A DNA stretch of 34,428 bases, from positions 1 to 34,428 of the forward strand of contig NTKV01000007.1 in assembly GCA_002457745.1 (NCBI GenBank). Reading direction: 5' to 3'. The notes below the pieces were generated by a model that ran no database searches, was not told the origin of the DNA, and worked only from the letters and a program-made list of their open reading frames with translations. This document shows positions 8,301 through 15,925 of this stretch, one piece after another. Positions within the stretch are counted from its first letter, which is position 1. Each line of letters opens with the position of its first letter. The translations under genes and the position numbers were made by a program. The DNA comes from SAR116 cluster bacterium MED-G06 (GTDB taxonomy: Bacteria; Pseudomonadota; Alphaproteobacteria; Puniceispirillales; Puniceispirillaceae).

Positions 8301-9827
8301 TCAGGCCATGCCGACCTGTGTCTGGACTGGCAGCATGTCGTCGGGGCGCTGATCGATCAACGCTTCCAGTGTCTGCCGTGTCTTCGCATGTGCCGGATCA
8401 TCGAACAGGTTGGTCATCTCGTGCGGATCAGCAGCAAGGTCATACATTTCCCCGGCCCCGCTGATCATGTCCTTGGTCAGCTTCATGGTGCGTGTGCGCA
8501 CGGTCTGAAGGGACAGTTCCACGCCGGCGCGGGTCGGCAGGAGCCCCCACTCATTGCGGGTGTAGTCGCGCTGCTCCCGCCCTTCGACAACAGGCTTCAG
8601 GCTGGCGGCATGCTGTGGCAGCAAAGGCGTTGCCCCGCCATAGTCTGTGAAGGTTGCGGCAAGGTCCATGGTGCTGACCGGGTTGTCATTGATCGTGTCG
8701 GCAGGCACACCCGGGCCGCGCATGATCAGTGGCACACGAAGCAGCCCTTCATAATGCATCGGCCCTTTCAGAACCAGCCCGTGATCGCCAAGCCAGTCAC
8801 CGTGGTCGGATGCGTAGACAATGATGGTGTTCTCGGCCAGACCCATTTCGTCAAGGCAGTTCATCAACCGTCCGACCTGATGGTCGATCAGTGCGATCTG
8901 GCCATAGGTGTTGGCGATGATCTCGCGAAGCTGCGCGTCGCTCTGTGGCGGGATGCGGCTGTAGTTCTTGCGGATGTTCGCGTGTTCCGCCTCGCCGGCC
9001 GGCTCTGATGTCATCACCGCCTCATGCCACCAGGGGCGTCCCTCGAAATCACGGGTCCGGTGTTCGGGCAGGTCGACCTCCTCCGGTGCATGAAGACGCG
9101 ACCAGGGCTCTGGCGCATCAAACGGATGATGCGGGTCGGGGAAGCTGACCCAGCCACAGAACGGCTTGGCATCCTCGGGCCGGTCCCGCATCCAGGCAAT
9201 CGCCCGGTCGGCGGTCCAGGTCGAGTTGTGCCACGCCACCGGCAGCATCGAGTGATGTGTCTGTGCGGCCCCTTTGGTGTCGCGGCCATTCTGCTGATAG
9301 GCAGCGTTCTTTTCGTGGCCGCGGCCATCGGCAAAGAACCAGCGCTCATAATGCTGGCCACGCGGCGGCTCTTCGGGAAGGAACCAGTTATGGCCAAGAA
9401 GCATCATCTCGACGTGATCGAAGCCCATATAGGGGCCATACCAGTCATCCCCGAACTGTGCCGAGGATTTCACACATTCCGGCGTGCCTGTCGGCGCGAA
9501 GGTGTGGTAGGTCGAGAAATGCGCCTTGCCGAAATAGGCGGTGTCATACCCGGCTGCGGCCAGCGCGCCGGCAAACCCCTTCTCACCTGTCTCCGGCGCA
9601 AGATCGATGCCGTTGTCATGCACGCCGTGGGTGCGCGGCAGCTGGCCGGTGAGGATCGAGGCGCGCGCCGGCTGACAGATCACGCAGGGTGTGATGGCGT
9701 TGGAGAATCGCGTCCCCTCGCGTGCCAGCTGGTCGAGATGCGGTGTCTTGATGCTGCGCCCCTCTATTCCGAGGCAGTCTGCACGGTGCTGGTCAGCGGT
9801 GATGAACAGGATGTTGGGACGAGTCAT
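8301..9827 (-). CDS. Sulfatase, formylglycine Cys-type, coupled to TTT transporter
   Basis: 508-residue alkaline-phosphatase-superfamily sulfatase (PF00884). The start at MTRPNILFITADQHRAD is chosen because it is where the family begins and because ATG overlaps the tctA stop as ATGA (9827-9824). Cys51 in ICQPARASILTG is the CxPxR nucleophile that must be oxidised to formylglycine. Asp12 plus Gln13 and a later ASDHGDWLGDHG supply the Ca2+ ligands. A C-terminal MYDLAADPHEMTNLF is the usual arylsulfatase/choline-sulfatase-like tail. No signal peptide is seen, so it is probably cytosolic and acts on an imported sulfate ester. Phosphonate monoester hydrolases share the same Cys motif and are an alternative. 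No maturation enzyme is in the window. Confidence 0.9.
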   Translation of the reverse strand: MTRPNILFITADQHRADCLGIEGRSIKTPHLDQLAREGTRFSNAITPCVICQPARASILTGQLPRTHGVHDNGIDLAPETGEKGFAGALAAAGYDTAYFGKAHFSTYHTFAPTGTPECVKSSAQFGDDWYGPYMGFDHVEMMLLGHNWFLPEEPPRGQHYERWFFADGRGHEKNAAYQQNGRDTKGAAQTHHSMLPVAWHNSTWTADRAIAWMRDRPEDAKPFCGWVSFPDPHHPFDAPEPWSRLHAPEEVDLPEHRTRDFEGRPWWHEAVMTSEPAGEAEHANIRKNYSRIPPQSDAQLREIIANTYGQIALIDHQVGRLMNCLDEMGLAENTIIVYASDHGDWLGDHGLVLKGPMHYEGLLRVPLIMRGPGVPADTINDNPVSTMDLAATFTDYGGATPLLPQHAASLKPVVEGREQRDYTRNEWGLLPTRAGVELSLQTVRTRTMKLTKDMISGAGEMYDLAADPHEMTNLFDDPAHAKTRQTLEALIDQRPDDMLPVQTQVGMA

Positions 9828-11410
9828 GAGGTTGGCTTCCTTGCAAAATAGACAAGAACGAAAAGGGACCCTGCCATCAGCATCACGCAGATCGGGCTTG
9901 AAAACAGGAACCACGGGTCGCCGCCGGTGGCGGAAAAGGCCTGACGCGCGGTGCGCTCAAGGGGGCCTGTCAGAATGAAGGCAATGACGAAGGGCAGAAT
10001 GGGAATGGTGCAAAGCCGCATCACAAAGCCCATGATGCCGAACAACACCAGCCAGATGACAGAGAGCAGGTTGGTGTCCTGGACATAGACACCGGCAATG
10101 GTCAGAAGCAATACCGAAGGCAGCAGGATCTGCTTGGGTATATGGATCATGTTGCCCATCAGGCGCATGACCTGCAGGCCACCCGCCCAGTTGAGGATGT
10201 TGGCAACCGCCATCAGCGTGAACAGTCCGAAGGCCATCACCATTTCCGGGTTGGCGCCGCTGGACGGAAATTTGAAAACGCTGGGGCTCGGGTTCAGGCC
10301 GTTGATCGAATCCATCGCCAGAATCAGGAATACCGCGGCTGCATTGCCGGGGATGCCAAGCGAAAGGACCGGGATCAGATTCGCGCCGGACACTGCCGAA
10401 TTCGCTGCTTCCGTCGCCGCCACACCCTGTGGCACACCGCTTCCGAAGCGTTGTGCCTGATCGTCGGGGTGCCGCGCATCATGCCGTCGTTTGGCGGTGC
10501 TGTAGCCAAGGGTGGCAGCCAGTGTCGAGCCAATGCCGGGAAGTGCGCCAATGGTGGTGCCGATGGCCGCAGAGGGCAGGATATAGCCGAGCAGTTGTCT
10601 CTTTTCGGCAAGCGGCAGGCTGTTGTCGCCGGCAATCTTGTGCCGGACGAGCCTGCCATGGTTGATGATTTCGCCGCGCATCTCGTACAGCGCGGTGAAC
10701 ACCTCGCCGATGACAAGCGTGCCGAGGATCGCGCAGGCAATCGGGAATCCGCCGGAGAGCTCGACAATGTTGCCGGTCAGACGTGGATAGAAATCCTCAC
10801 CGGTGCCGATGGTGGCAAAGAACAGGCCAAGCCCGACAGCAATCAACCCCTTGCCGACGGGCTTGCCGACAATCGCCGCAATGAAGCAGAGCGAGAGCAG
10901 GATCAACGCCGCCTTTTCAGGCAGATCAAGATAGGATTCGACCATGATCGCAAGGAAGGGCGCGCCGATGAACAGAACGATGTCGGAGACACTGTCACCC
11001 GAGACGGACGAGAAATGCGCCACGCGAAGCGCCTTGAAAGCCTTGCCCTTCCTGGTCATCGGGTAGCCGTCAAGCGTTGTCAGCAAGGCGTCCGGCGTTC
11101 CCGGCGTGTTGAACAGGATTGCCGGCACCGCCCCGCCAGCGGTGGCCCCTTTCATAATGCCGATGAGAAATCCGAGGACCGGCAGAAAGGCGGATGTCTC
11201 ATATCCGAAAATGCTGATCAGGATCGGCAACGCGACGGCCATGGCCATCGGGCCGGCAAGTCCGGGAATCGAGCCGACGACAATGCCTGTGACAAGTCCC
11301 AGAAACACCATCAGCAAAGGCAGCGGAATGCCGATGCCAAGCACCGGCACCACGCCCGATCCATACAGCACCGCGTCGAAGCCAAGGAAGATGTGATCAA
11401 GGACCCCCAT
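9824..11410 (-). CDS. tctA: TTT transporter large membrane subunit TctA
   Basis: 528-residue integral membrane protein of the tripartite tricarboxylate transporter family (PF01970), with about a dozen hydrophobic segments. Two copies of the family's Pro-Gly loops are visible: GSIPGLAGPMAMAVALPI in the first half and GALPGIGSTLAATLGY in the second, plus VLSLGIPGNAAAV. It forms the transport path for a solute, typically a carboxylate, delivered by TctC and driven by the ion gradient. Start ATG 11410 shares one base with the tctB stop (TGATG). Its own stop overlaps the sulfatase start (ATGA), so transporter and sulfatase appear translationally coupled. An upstream in-frame extension to 11680 lies inside tctB and is not real. 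Confidence 0.93.
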   Translation of the reverse strand: MGVLDHIFLGFDAVLYGSGVVPVLGIGIPLPLLMVFLGLVTGIVVGSIPGLAGPMAMAVALPILISIFGYETSAFLPVLGFLIGIMKGATAGGAVPAILFNTPGTPDALLTTLDGYPMTRKGKAFKALRVAHFSSVSGDSVSDIVLFIGAPFLAIMVESYLDLPEKAALILLSLCFIAAIVGKPVGKGLIAVGLGLFFATIGTGEDFYPRLTGNIVELSGGFPIACAILGTLVIGEVFTALYEMRGEIINHGRLVRHKIAGDNSLPLAEKRQLLGYILPSAAIGTTIGALPGIGSTLAATLGYSTAKRRHDARHPDDQAQRFGSGVPQGVAATEAANSAVSGANLIPVLSLGIPGNAAAVFLILAMDSINGLNPSPSVFKFPSSGANPEMVMAFGLFTLMAVANILNWAGGLQVMRLMGNMIHIPKQILLPSVLLLTIAGVYVQDTNLLSVIWLVLFGIMGFVMRLCTIPILPFVIAFILTGPLERTARQAFSATGGDPWFLFSSPICVMLMAGSLFVLVYFARKPTS

Positions 11411-11982
11411 CAGACATCTCCGTTTGGCGGCAGGACAAGGTCTTCGAACGGCAGGTCGAAGACCGCACCGATGGTAAACGCGATCAGAAAGGCGGTTGCA
11501 AGGCGTCGCCAGGTCCAGCCGCCGTCGGCAATGGCGCTGAGGGCCCAGATCATAACGGTGCCGCCGGTAAGGAACCCGATGAATTTCCAGGGGAGCGTGT
11601 CGCGAAGCGGCCTGTATCCGGTGCCAGCCTCGACAAGGCCGGCCGCCTCGCCAATCCAGACAGAGGCAGGGCCACCCCACCGCATCAGCACCAGTGACAG
11701 CGCGATCACGGCAAGGGATATCAGAATGGCGCGGACCGGGCCATTGAGGTCGCCGACCGGCTGATGGTCCTTTGACAGCAGGAGCCAGCTCCCGCCAGCC
11801 AGAATGGTTGCCAGTGCCACCACAGGGGCCAGCAGGTCGCCGATCTGATAGCGCCGCCGTACCTTTTCGATCAGACCACTATCGACATCATTTGGCAGCC
11901 ACAGCACCAGCGCGGCAAGCGCGGCGATGCAGACAAAGGCCCCGATTGCACGGTGCTGCGAAATGTTTTTCAAATCTGTCAT
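11410..11982 (-). CDS. tctB: TTT transporter small membrane subunit TctB
   Basis: 190 residues with four to five hydrophobic segments and little other conservation, as usual for TctB (PF07331). It is identified mainly from its place between tctC and tctA. ATG 11982 is used; the frame opens one codon earlier with TTG. There is no purine-rich ribosome site: the bases before ATG are the T-run of an intercistronic terminator hairpin, so initiation may be weak or may depend on transcripts that read through. The last base of its stop is the first base of tctA. Confidence 0.85.
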   Translation of the reverse strand: MTDLKNISQHRAIGAFVCIAALAALVLWLPNDVDSGLIEKVRRRYQIGDLLAPVVALATILAGGSWLLLSKDHQPVGDLNGPVRAILISLAVIALSLVLMRWGGPASVWIGEAAGLVEAGTGYRPLRDTLPWKFIGFLTGGTVMIWALSAIADGGWTWRRLATAFLIAFTIGAVFDLPFEDLVLPPNGDV

Positions 11983-11983
11983 C

Positions 11984-12017
11984 AAAAAAAGAGAGCCAGC
12001 GCCGGATCAGCGCTGGC
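11984..12017 (-). terminator. Intercistronic rho-independent terminator between tctC and tctB
   Basis: On the minus strand, 16 bases after the tctC stop, GCCAGCGC pairs perfectly with GCGCTGGC across a 7-base loop (12010-12017 with 11995-12002). It is followed by TCTC and a run of seven T (11990-11984) that ends one base before the tctB ATG. This is a textbook intrinsic terminator inside an operon. The likely role is to make the binding protein tctC more abundant than the membrane subunits by partial termination, a common arrangement in binding-protein transporters. Confidence 0.85.
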
Positions 12018-12033
12018 CCTGTTATCAATCGTG

Positions 12034-12984
12034 CTAGTTGACAGCCATCATCAGCTTCTCGGCGTCTGCAGCGTCAGCGGCGAGAAGTCCGCCAAGCTCG
12101 GAGCCGGAAATTGTCGCTGGTCCACCAAAGGCCTTCTTGATGAATCCCCCGGCCTTGGTCGACGGGTCATTGACGATATCGGCAATGGCGGTGCTGATCG
12201 CCTTTTGGGCGTCTGACGGCATGCCACCAGGGCCCACAAAGACGAAATAGCCGTCCAGAACGAAATCCACGCCATAGGCATCCATGCGCTTCACGTCAGG
12301 CGACATCTTCAGCGGTGTCGACAGCGCCGAGGCGAGGTTGACAAGATCGCCTGCTGCCACGCCTTTGGCCTGGATGCCTGCCATGAAGCCGACATCCATG
12401 TCGCCGGCATTCACGCCGTTCATCACGGCCTTTCCACCCTTGACCTCGATGATGTTGAACTCGACGTCATTGGCTTCGCCAAGAAGGAAGGCAATGTCGG
12501 CGATGCGTGGCGACATGGTGCCAAAGCGGATGGACTCGCCCCCCTTGGCGGCGGCAATCACATCACCGAAATCATTCCAGCCCTTCGAGGTCTGAGAGAC
12601 GATTCCCATCTGGAAGCCGGCTGTTGTCGTCAGCGGGGTGATATCGGCCTGCGTGTAGCCAGCCTTCGGGTTGGCGAGCATGTTGTAGCCGTAGGTTTCG
12701 GTTACGGCGAGGCCGATCACGGTACCATCATTTGGCATGTCCTTGATTTTCGCCGACAGCTTGGCACCGCCACCGCCGGTGGCCTGTTCGGGGATGATCT
12801 GCCAGCCGTGGCGCTTTTCAAGCTCTTCGGCAATCATGCGGGCCTGCGTGTCAGCACCGCCACCGGCGGCAAAGCCGATCAGCATGGTGATCGGGCCGGA
12901 CGGCTTCCATTCGGCGAGCGCGCCGCTCGTGGCCATCAGGACAAGGGCGCTGGCTGTAGCCAGCGAACGAAGTGTGTTTTTCAT
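12034..12984 (-). CDS. tctC: TTT transporter periplasmic binding protein TctC
   Basis: 316 residues of the TctC/Bug family (PF03401). A clear signal peptide (basic MKNTLR, hydrophobic core, ALA cleavage near residue 24) exports it to the periplasm. GPITMLIGFAAGGGADTQAR is the conserved first ligand-binding loop, and PEQATGGGGAKLSA the next. ATG 12984 has a strong GGAGG 5 bases upstream. It is the first gene of the minus operon and is separated from tctB by an intrinsic terminator. The ligand is unknown; Bug proteins usually bind carboxylates, and the downstream sulfatase suggests a sulfated carboxylate or other organosulfate. Confidence 0.92.
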   Translation of the reverse strand: MKNTLRSLATASALVLMATSGALAEWKPSGPITMLIGFAAGGGADTQARMIAEELEKRHGWQIIPEQATGGGGAKLSAKIKDMPNDGTVIGLAVTETYGYNMLANPKAGYTQADITPLTTTAGFQMGIVSQTSKGWNDFGDVIAAAKGGESIRFGTMSPRIADIAFLLGEANDVEFNIIEVKGGKAVMNGVNAGDMDVGFMAGIQAKGVAAGDLVNLASALSTPLKMSPDVKRMDAYGVDFVLDGYFVFVGPGGMPSDAQKAISTAIADIVNDPSTKAGGFIKKAFGGPATISGSELGGLLAADAADAEKLMMAVN

Positions 12985-13023
12985 GGTTTCCTCCAGACAA
13001 AATCAGTCGCAGAATTACGGTAG

Positions 13024-13044
13024 GGTCAAAACTTGACCTGTCAA
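13024..13044. promoter_or_regulatory. Candidate MarR operator overlapping divergent -35 boxes
   Basis: GGTCAA-AAC-TTGACC is a perfect inverted repeat (13024-13038). Its right arm forms a second repeat, TTGAC-CT-GTCAA (13033-13044), giving three TTGAC half-sites. Each arm of the first palindrome is itself a TTGACC -35-like hexamer: one faces tctC (minus), the other faces marR (plus). Spaced -10 candidates are weak: TCATAG at 13056-13061 for marR, and a GATT-type element near 13001-13006 for tctC. A repressor bound here could block both promoters. The binding protein is inferred to be the adjacent MarR regulator. Confidence 0.6.
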
Positions 13045-13068
13045 CCGCTATTGGATCATAGTTGTCTC

Positions 13069-13584
13069 ATGATGTCTGACAAAGGTTTCGATCAAACTGC
13101 CGATACCGGTCCGGATGCAGAGGCAGACGGTACTGCGTTTTCGCAGGCATATGATCTGTCGACCATCCTGACCTTTCGTCTGTCCCGCCTTCAGGCAAGT
13201 CTCAATGCCCAGGCCGCCGACCTGTTGCGGCGCCATGGGGGTGTTCCGCTTGCGCAATGGCGGGTCCTTCTCCTGCTTCATGACAATCTTGCTGGTACCC
13301 AGAAAGACATTGTCGATGTTGCCGCCTTCGACAAGGGTCAGGTCAGCCGCATCGTTGACCGGCTGATTGAGGAAGGTCTGCTTGTCAGCGAGAGCGATAG
13401 TGCCGACAAACGTGTCCGCAAATTGCAGCTGACCTCGAAGGCGCGGCAGATGATTGGGCGCTTGATTCCCAAGATGCGCGAGCGGCAGGCACATCTTTCC
13501 AGCGGCTTTGACGATGGTGAGATGGCACAATTGTTCGAGTATCTTGATCGCTTGGACAAAGTGTCTGGAAAACTGAAGATCTAG
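13069..13584 (+). CDS. MarR-family transcriptional regulator
   Basis: 171 residues of the MarR family (winged helix dimer). An N-terminal dimerisation helix precedes LAQWRVLLLLHD; the recognition helix lies in DKGQVSRIVDRLIEEGLL (near residues 88-105), followed by a wing with the characteristic SADKRVRKLQLT. Start is ATG 13069 or 13072; no ribosome site precedes either. The only -10 candidate (13056-13061) would start the RNA almost on the ATG, so the message may be leaderless, which is an inference. It is divergent from tctC and 8 bases upstream of a second sulfatase. It probably represses both arms until a substrate or product binds. Confidence 0.88.
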   Translation: MMSDKGFDQTADTGPDAEADGTAFSQAYDLSTILTFRLSRLQASLNAQAADLLRRHGGVPLAQWRVLLLLHDNLAGTQKDIVDVAAFDKGQVSRIVDRLIEEGLLVSESDSADKRVRKLQLTSKARQMIGRLIPKMRERQAHLSSGFDDGEMAQLFEYLDRLDKVSGKLKI

Positions 13585-13592
13585 GCACCCCT

Positions 13593-15020
13593 ATGCGAAA
13601 TCTCCTTGTTCTTGTTTCAGATGAGCACCAGTCCGGCCTGATGGGATGTGCGGGCCACCCGTTTGTCAGCACACCGCATCTCGACCGGCTGGCAACGCGG
13701 TCGGTGCGCTTCAGCAACGCCTACACCCCATCACCGATCTGTGTGCCGGCGCGCGCGGCGTTTGCCAGCGGGCGTTATGTTCATCAGACGGGCCATTGGG
13801 ACAATGCCTCGCCCTATACCGGGACACCGCGGGGCTGGGGGCACCAGCTACAGGACGCCGGAATACCGGTTGAATCCATCGGCAAGCTTCATTACCGCGA
13901 CCCGCGCGACCCAAGCGGGTTCGACAGGCTGCACATCCCTATGATGGTCCAGGACGGGGTTGGCATGGTCTGGGCCTCGATCCGCCATGAAGACGAACGG
14001 CTGCAAGCACCGGGCCGCATGCTTGGCGCCGACATCGGCGCTGGCGAGAGCACCTATACACGCTATGACGCGGCCGTCACGGCACGCACAGTGGACTGGC
14101 TTCGCGAGGCGGCAGACCGTCCTCAGGGATGGTGTCTATATGTCGGGTTGGTGGCGCCACATTTTCCGCTTGTCTGTCCAAAGCCCTTCTATGACCTCTA
14201 TGACGGGATGGATCTTCCGGACCCGAAACTTCATCCCGATACCGGCTATCAGCGCCACCCCTGGGTGGAAAAACAGAATGCGATGATGGATACGGAAACG
14301 CGTTTCACCGACGCGGCGGAACGCCGCCGTGCCTTTGTCGCCTATTACGGGCTTGTCAGCTGGCTTGATCACAATATCGGCCAGATCATGACTGCCCTCG
14401 AGGAAGCCGGTCTCGCCGAGGACACCACCGTCATCTACAGCAGCGATCATGGTGACAATCTCGGCGCGCGTGGTCTGTGGGGCAAATCCAACATGTATGA
14501 GGAATCAGTGGCGGTGCCGATGTTGATGGCGGATCCGGCGCTGGCGCCGGGCGTCTGCGATACGCCGGTCTCGCTTCTGGACCTTGCGGCCGGCATTCCG
14601 GCGCATTTCGGTCTGACCCCCGATGCGTCCATGGTGGGCGCGCCGCTGGCGCAGGTTGCCACCGGCAATGCCCCGGCCGACCGTGTGGTGTTCAGCGAAT
14701 ACCATGCGGCTGGCGCGGTGCGCGGGGCGTTCATGCTTCGCAAGGGGCGCTACAAGCTGATCCACTATGTCGGCTTTGAGGATGAGTTGTTCGATCTCGA
14801 AGATGATCCGGAAGAAACGCGCAATCTTGCCGGGGACCCGGCCTGCCAGAGGGTGCTTGCCGAGATGACCGCGGCCCTGCGCCAGATCTGTGATCCTGCC
14901 GAGGTTGACCGCAGGGCGCATGAAGACCAGCGTGCCATGGTCGACCGATATGGCGGTCTTGAAGCTGTTCGTGAAATGGGCCCCAAAGGCGCGACGCCGC
15001 CACCGCAGCTCGGCGGGTGA
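13593..15020 (+). CDS. Sulfatase, formylglycine Cys-type, second copy
   Basis: 475-residue sulfatase (PF00884), start MRNLLVLVSDEHQSG, 8 bases after marR. Cys50 in ICVPARAAFASG is the CxPxR formylglycine precursor. Asp10 and Glu11 and a later SSDHGDNLGARG are the metal-site segments, the last ending in Gly-Ala-Arg rather than the Gly-Asp-His of the first sulfatase. The tail LFDLEDDPEETRNLA is choline-sulfatase-like. There is no signal peptide, so it is predicted cytosolic. It differs enough from the first sulfatase throughout that a recent duplication is unlikely; two ester types, or two steps on one compound, are plausible. Confidence 0.88.
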   Translation: MRNLLVLVSDEHQSGLMGCAGHPFVSTPHLDRLATRSVRFSNAYTPSPICVPARAAFASGRYVHQTGHWDNASPYTGTPRGWGHQLQDAGIPVESIGKLHYRDPRDPSGFDRLHIPMMVQDGVGMVWASIRHEDERLQAPGRMLGADIGAGESTYTRYDAAVTARTVDWLREAADRPQGWCLYVGLVAPHFPLVCPKPFYDLYDGMDLPDPKLHPDTGYQRHPWVEKQNAMMDTETRFTDAAERRRAFVAYYGLVSWLDHNIGQIMTALEEAGLAEDTTVIYSSDHGDNLGARGLWGKSNMYEESVAVPMLMADPALAPGVCDTPVSLLDLAAGIPAHFGLTPDASMVGAPLAQVATGNAPADRVVFSEYHAAGAVRGAFMLRKGRYKLIHYVGFEDELFDLEDDPEETRNLAGDPACQRVLAEMTAALRQICDPAEVDRRAHEDQRAMVDRYGGLEAVREMGPKGATPPPQLGG

Positions 15021-15049
15021 GCGCTACCGTCCCTGCCAGACATTCACCT

Positions 15050-15081
15050 GGACATCATTCGTGGCGGACATCATTCGTGGT
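15050..15081. repeat. Two tandem 16-base direct repeats
   Basis: The 15-base sequence GGACATCATTCGTGG occurs twice with a 16-base period, 29 bases after the sulfatase stop. There is no hairpin or T-run, so it is not an intrinsic terminator. It may be a recent slippage duplication in noncoding DNA. No function is seen. Confidence 0.7.
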
Positions 15082-15110
15082 GCGGAAGCCATCACCGGGA
15101 TGCGGCAGGG

Positions 15111-15320
15111 TTATCCGATATCAAGCGGCGCGAAGTTCATGCTCAACGCGGCGCGCGACAATGTTTTCGTACGCGCGTCATCCGGTGATTGGCATTGCAG
15201 TTTCACATGCGGAATGTCGTTCAACATCACGTCTTCGGTGATCTTGAATGCCAGATTGGATTTGCGGTCGAACAGAATGTCGCCGACCTGATAATTGTCC
15301 GGGTTATGTCCACCCATCAT
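15111..15320 (-). CDS. Small hypothetical protein
   Basis: About 69 residues, not recognised. The start is ATG 15320 (or the adjacent 15317). A GGGGGG run lies 5 bases before ATG 15320, a poor but possible ribosome site; a longer frame opens at a TTG at 15362. The sequence is hydrophilic, with NYQVGDILFDRKSNLAFKI and a following strand-rich part, as in a small beta-barrel domain. It stands alone between the sulfatase and a winged-helix gene. It looks like real protein (balanced composition, few rare codons), but without homology evidence it stays tentative. Confidence 0.5.
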   Translation of the reverse strand: MMGGHNPDNYQVGDILFDRKSNLAFKITEDVMLNDIPHVKLQCQSPDDARTKTLSRAALSMNFAPLDIG

Positions 15321-15395
15321 ATTGCCCCCCAGGTCCTTGTGGGAGTTAAGAATTGACTCCAATCTCCAACTGCGAAACAGTCTTCATGCTCGAAT

Positions 15396-15445
15396 TGAGC
15401 CTGTGGTGACATGGTGTGATCTGTTTGTGAGCCTGTGGTTTCATG
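15396..15445. repeat. Direct repeat covering the start of the winged-helix gene
   Basis: TGAGCCTGTGGTGACATG (15396-15413) and TGAGCCTGTGGTTTCATG (15428-15445) differ at two bases and are 32 bases apart. The second copy ends in the ATG of the following gene. The first copy also ends in ATG but reads only Met-Val-stop. It is a duplicated initiation region or a pair of binding sites about three helical turns apart. Confidence 0.6.
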
Positions 15446-15925
15446 TCTCTTGAAGAGAATTTCAATCCGATCTGGCGGCGGTTTCTGGAGATGGAAATCA
15501 TCCGTAGCCAGTATTGTCTGAAGTTTGCCGGTAGTGCCAACGCCTATCTGGTGTTGCAGGTGATCTGCTGGCATCACCTTCTTCTTGTTACCGAAAACCA
15601 GGCGGCAGGCTCCTATGAAGCCACGGTCGACAACTGGTTCGCCTCGCAGACAGGCGTGACAAAGACCAACAAGAAACTGACCTATGCCCTGATTTCCGAT
15701 CTGACCGGTCTCGACAAGGAAACAGTCCGCCGTAACGTCAAGATGCTGGAAAAGGCTGGATTTGCGAGTGCTGACAGGAAAAGCGGTGTGATGTACACGC
15801 CGACGCCGGAAATCAATGACCGTCTGGTCAATGACCTGAATGTGAAGGAAGTCGGTCTGGTCAAGCGTTTTGCCAGCACCCTGGCCAGATATGACGCGCT
15901 GGGCATCGCGGACCAGAAGGGCTAG
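15443..15925 (+). CDS. Winged helix-turn-helix protein
   Basis: 160 residues. The middle part LTYALISDLTGLDKETVRR plus VKMLEKAGFAS reads as a helix-turn-helix in which TGLDKETVRR is the recognition helix, followed by a wing (ADRKSGVMYTPTPE), so it is probably a transcription factor. The N-terminal 75 residues (NPIWRRFLEMEIIRSQ, then AYLVLQVICWHHLLL) are helical and not recognised; they may dimerise or sense a ligand. No strong ribosome site; ATG 15443 lies in the second copy of a direct repeat. Its stop shares the bases CTAG with the stop of the convergent FrhB-like gene. The regulated genes are unknown, the neighbouring minus operon being the obvious candidate. Confidence 0.7.
   Translation: MSLEENFNPIWRRFLEMEIIRSQYCLKFAGSANAYLVLQVICWHHLLLVTENQAAGSYEATVDNWFASQTGVTKTNKKLTYALISDLTGLDKETVRRNVKMLEKAGFASADRKSGVMYTPTPEINDRLVNDLNVKEVGLVKRFASTLARYDALGIADQKG

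Noticed and set aside
9024-9851. 275-codon open frame opposite the first sulfatase
   Set aside because: Antisense shadow; no ribosome site and no domain.
10142-11764. 540-codon open frame on the plus strand opposite tctA and tctB
   Set aside because: It is antisense to clearly identified TTT genes; its composition (many Arg, Gln, His, Asp) reflects the codon bias of the opposite strand, and it has no recognisable domain.
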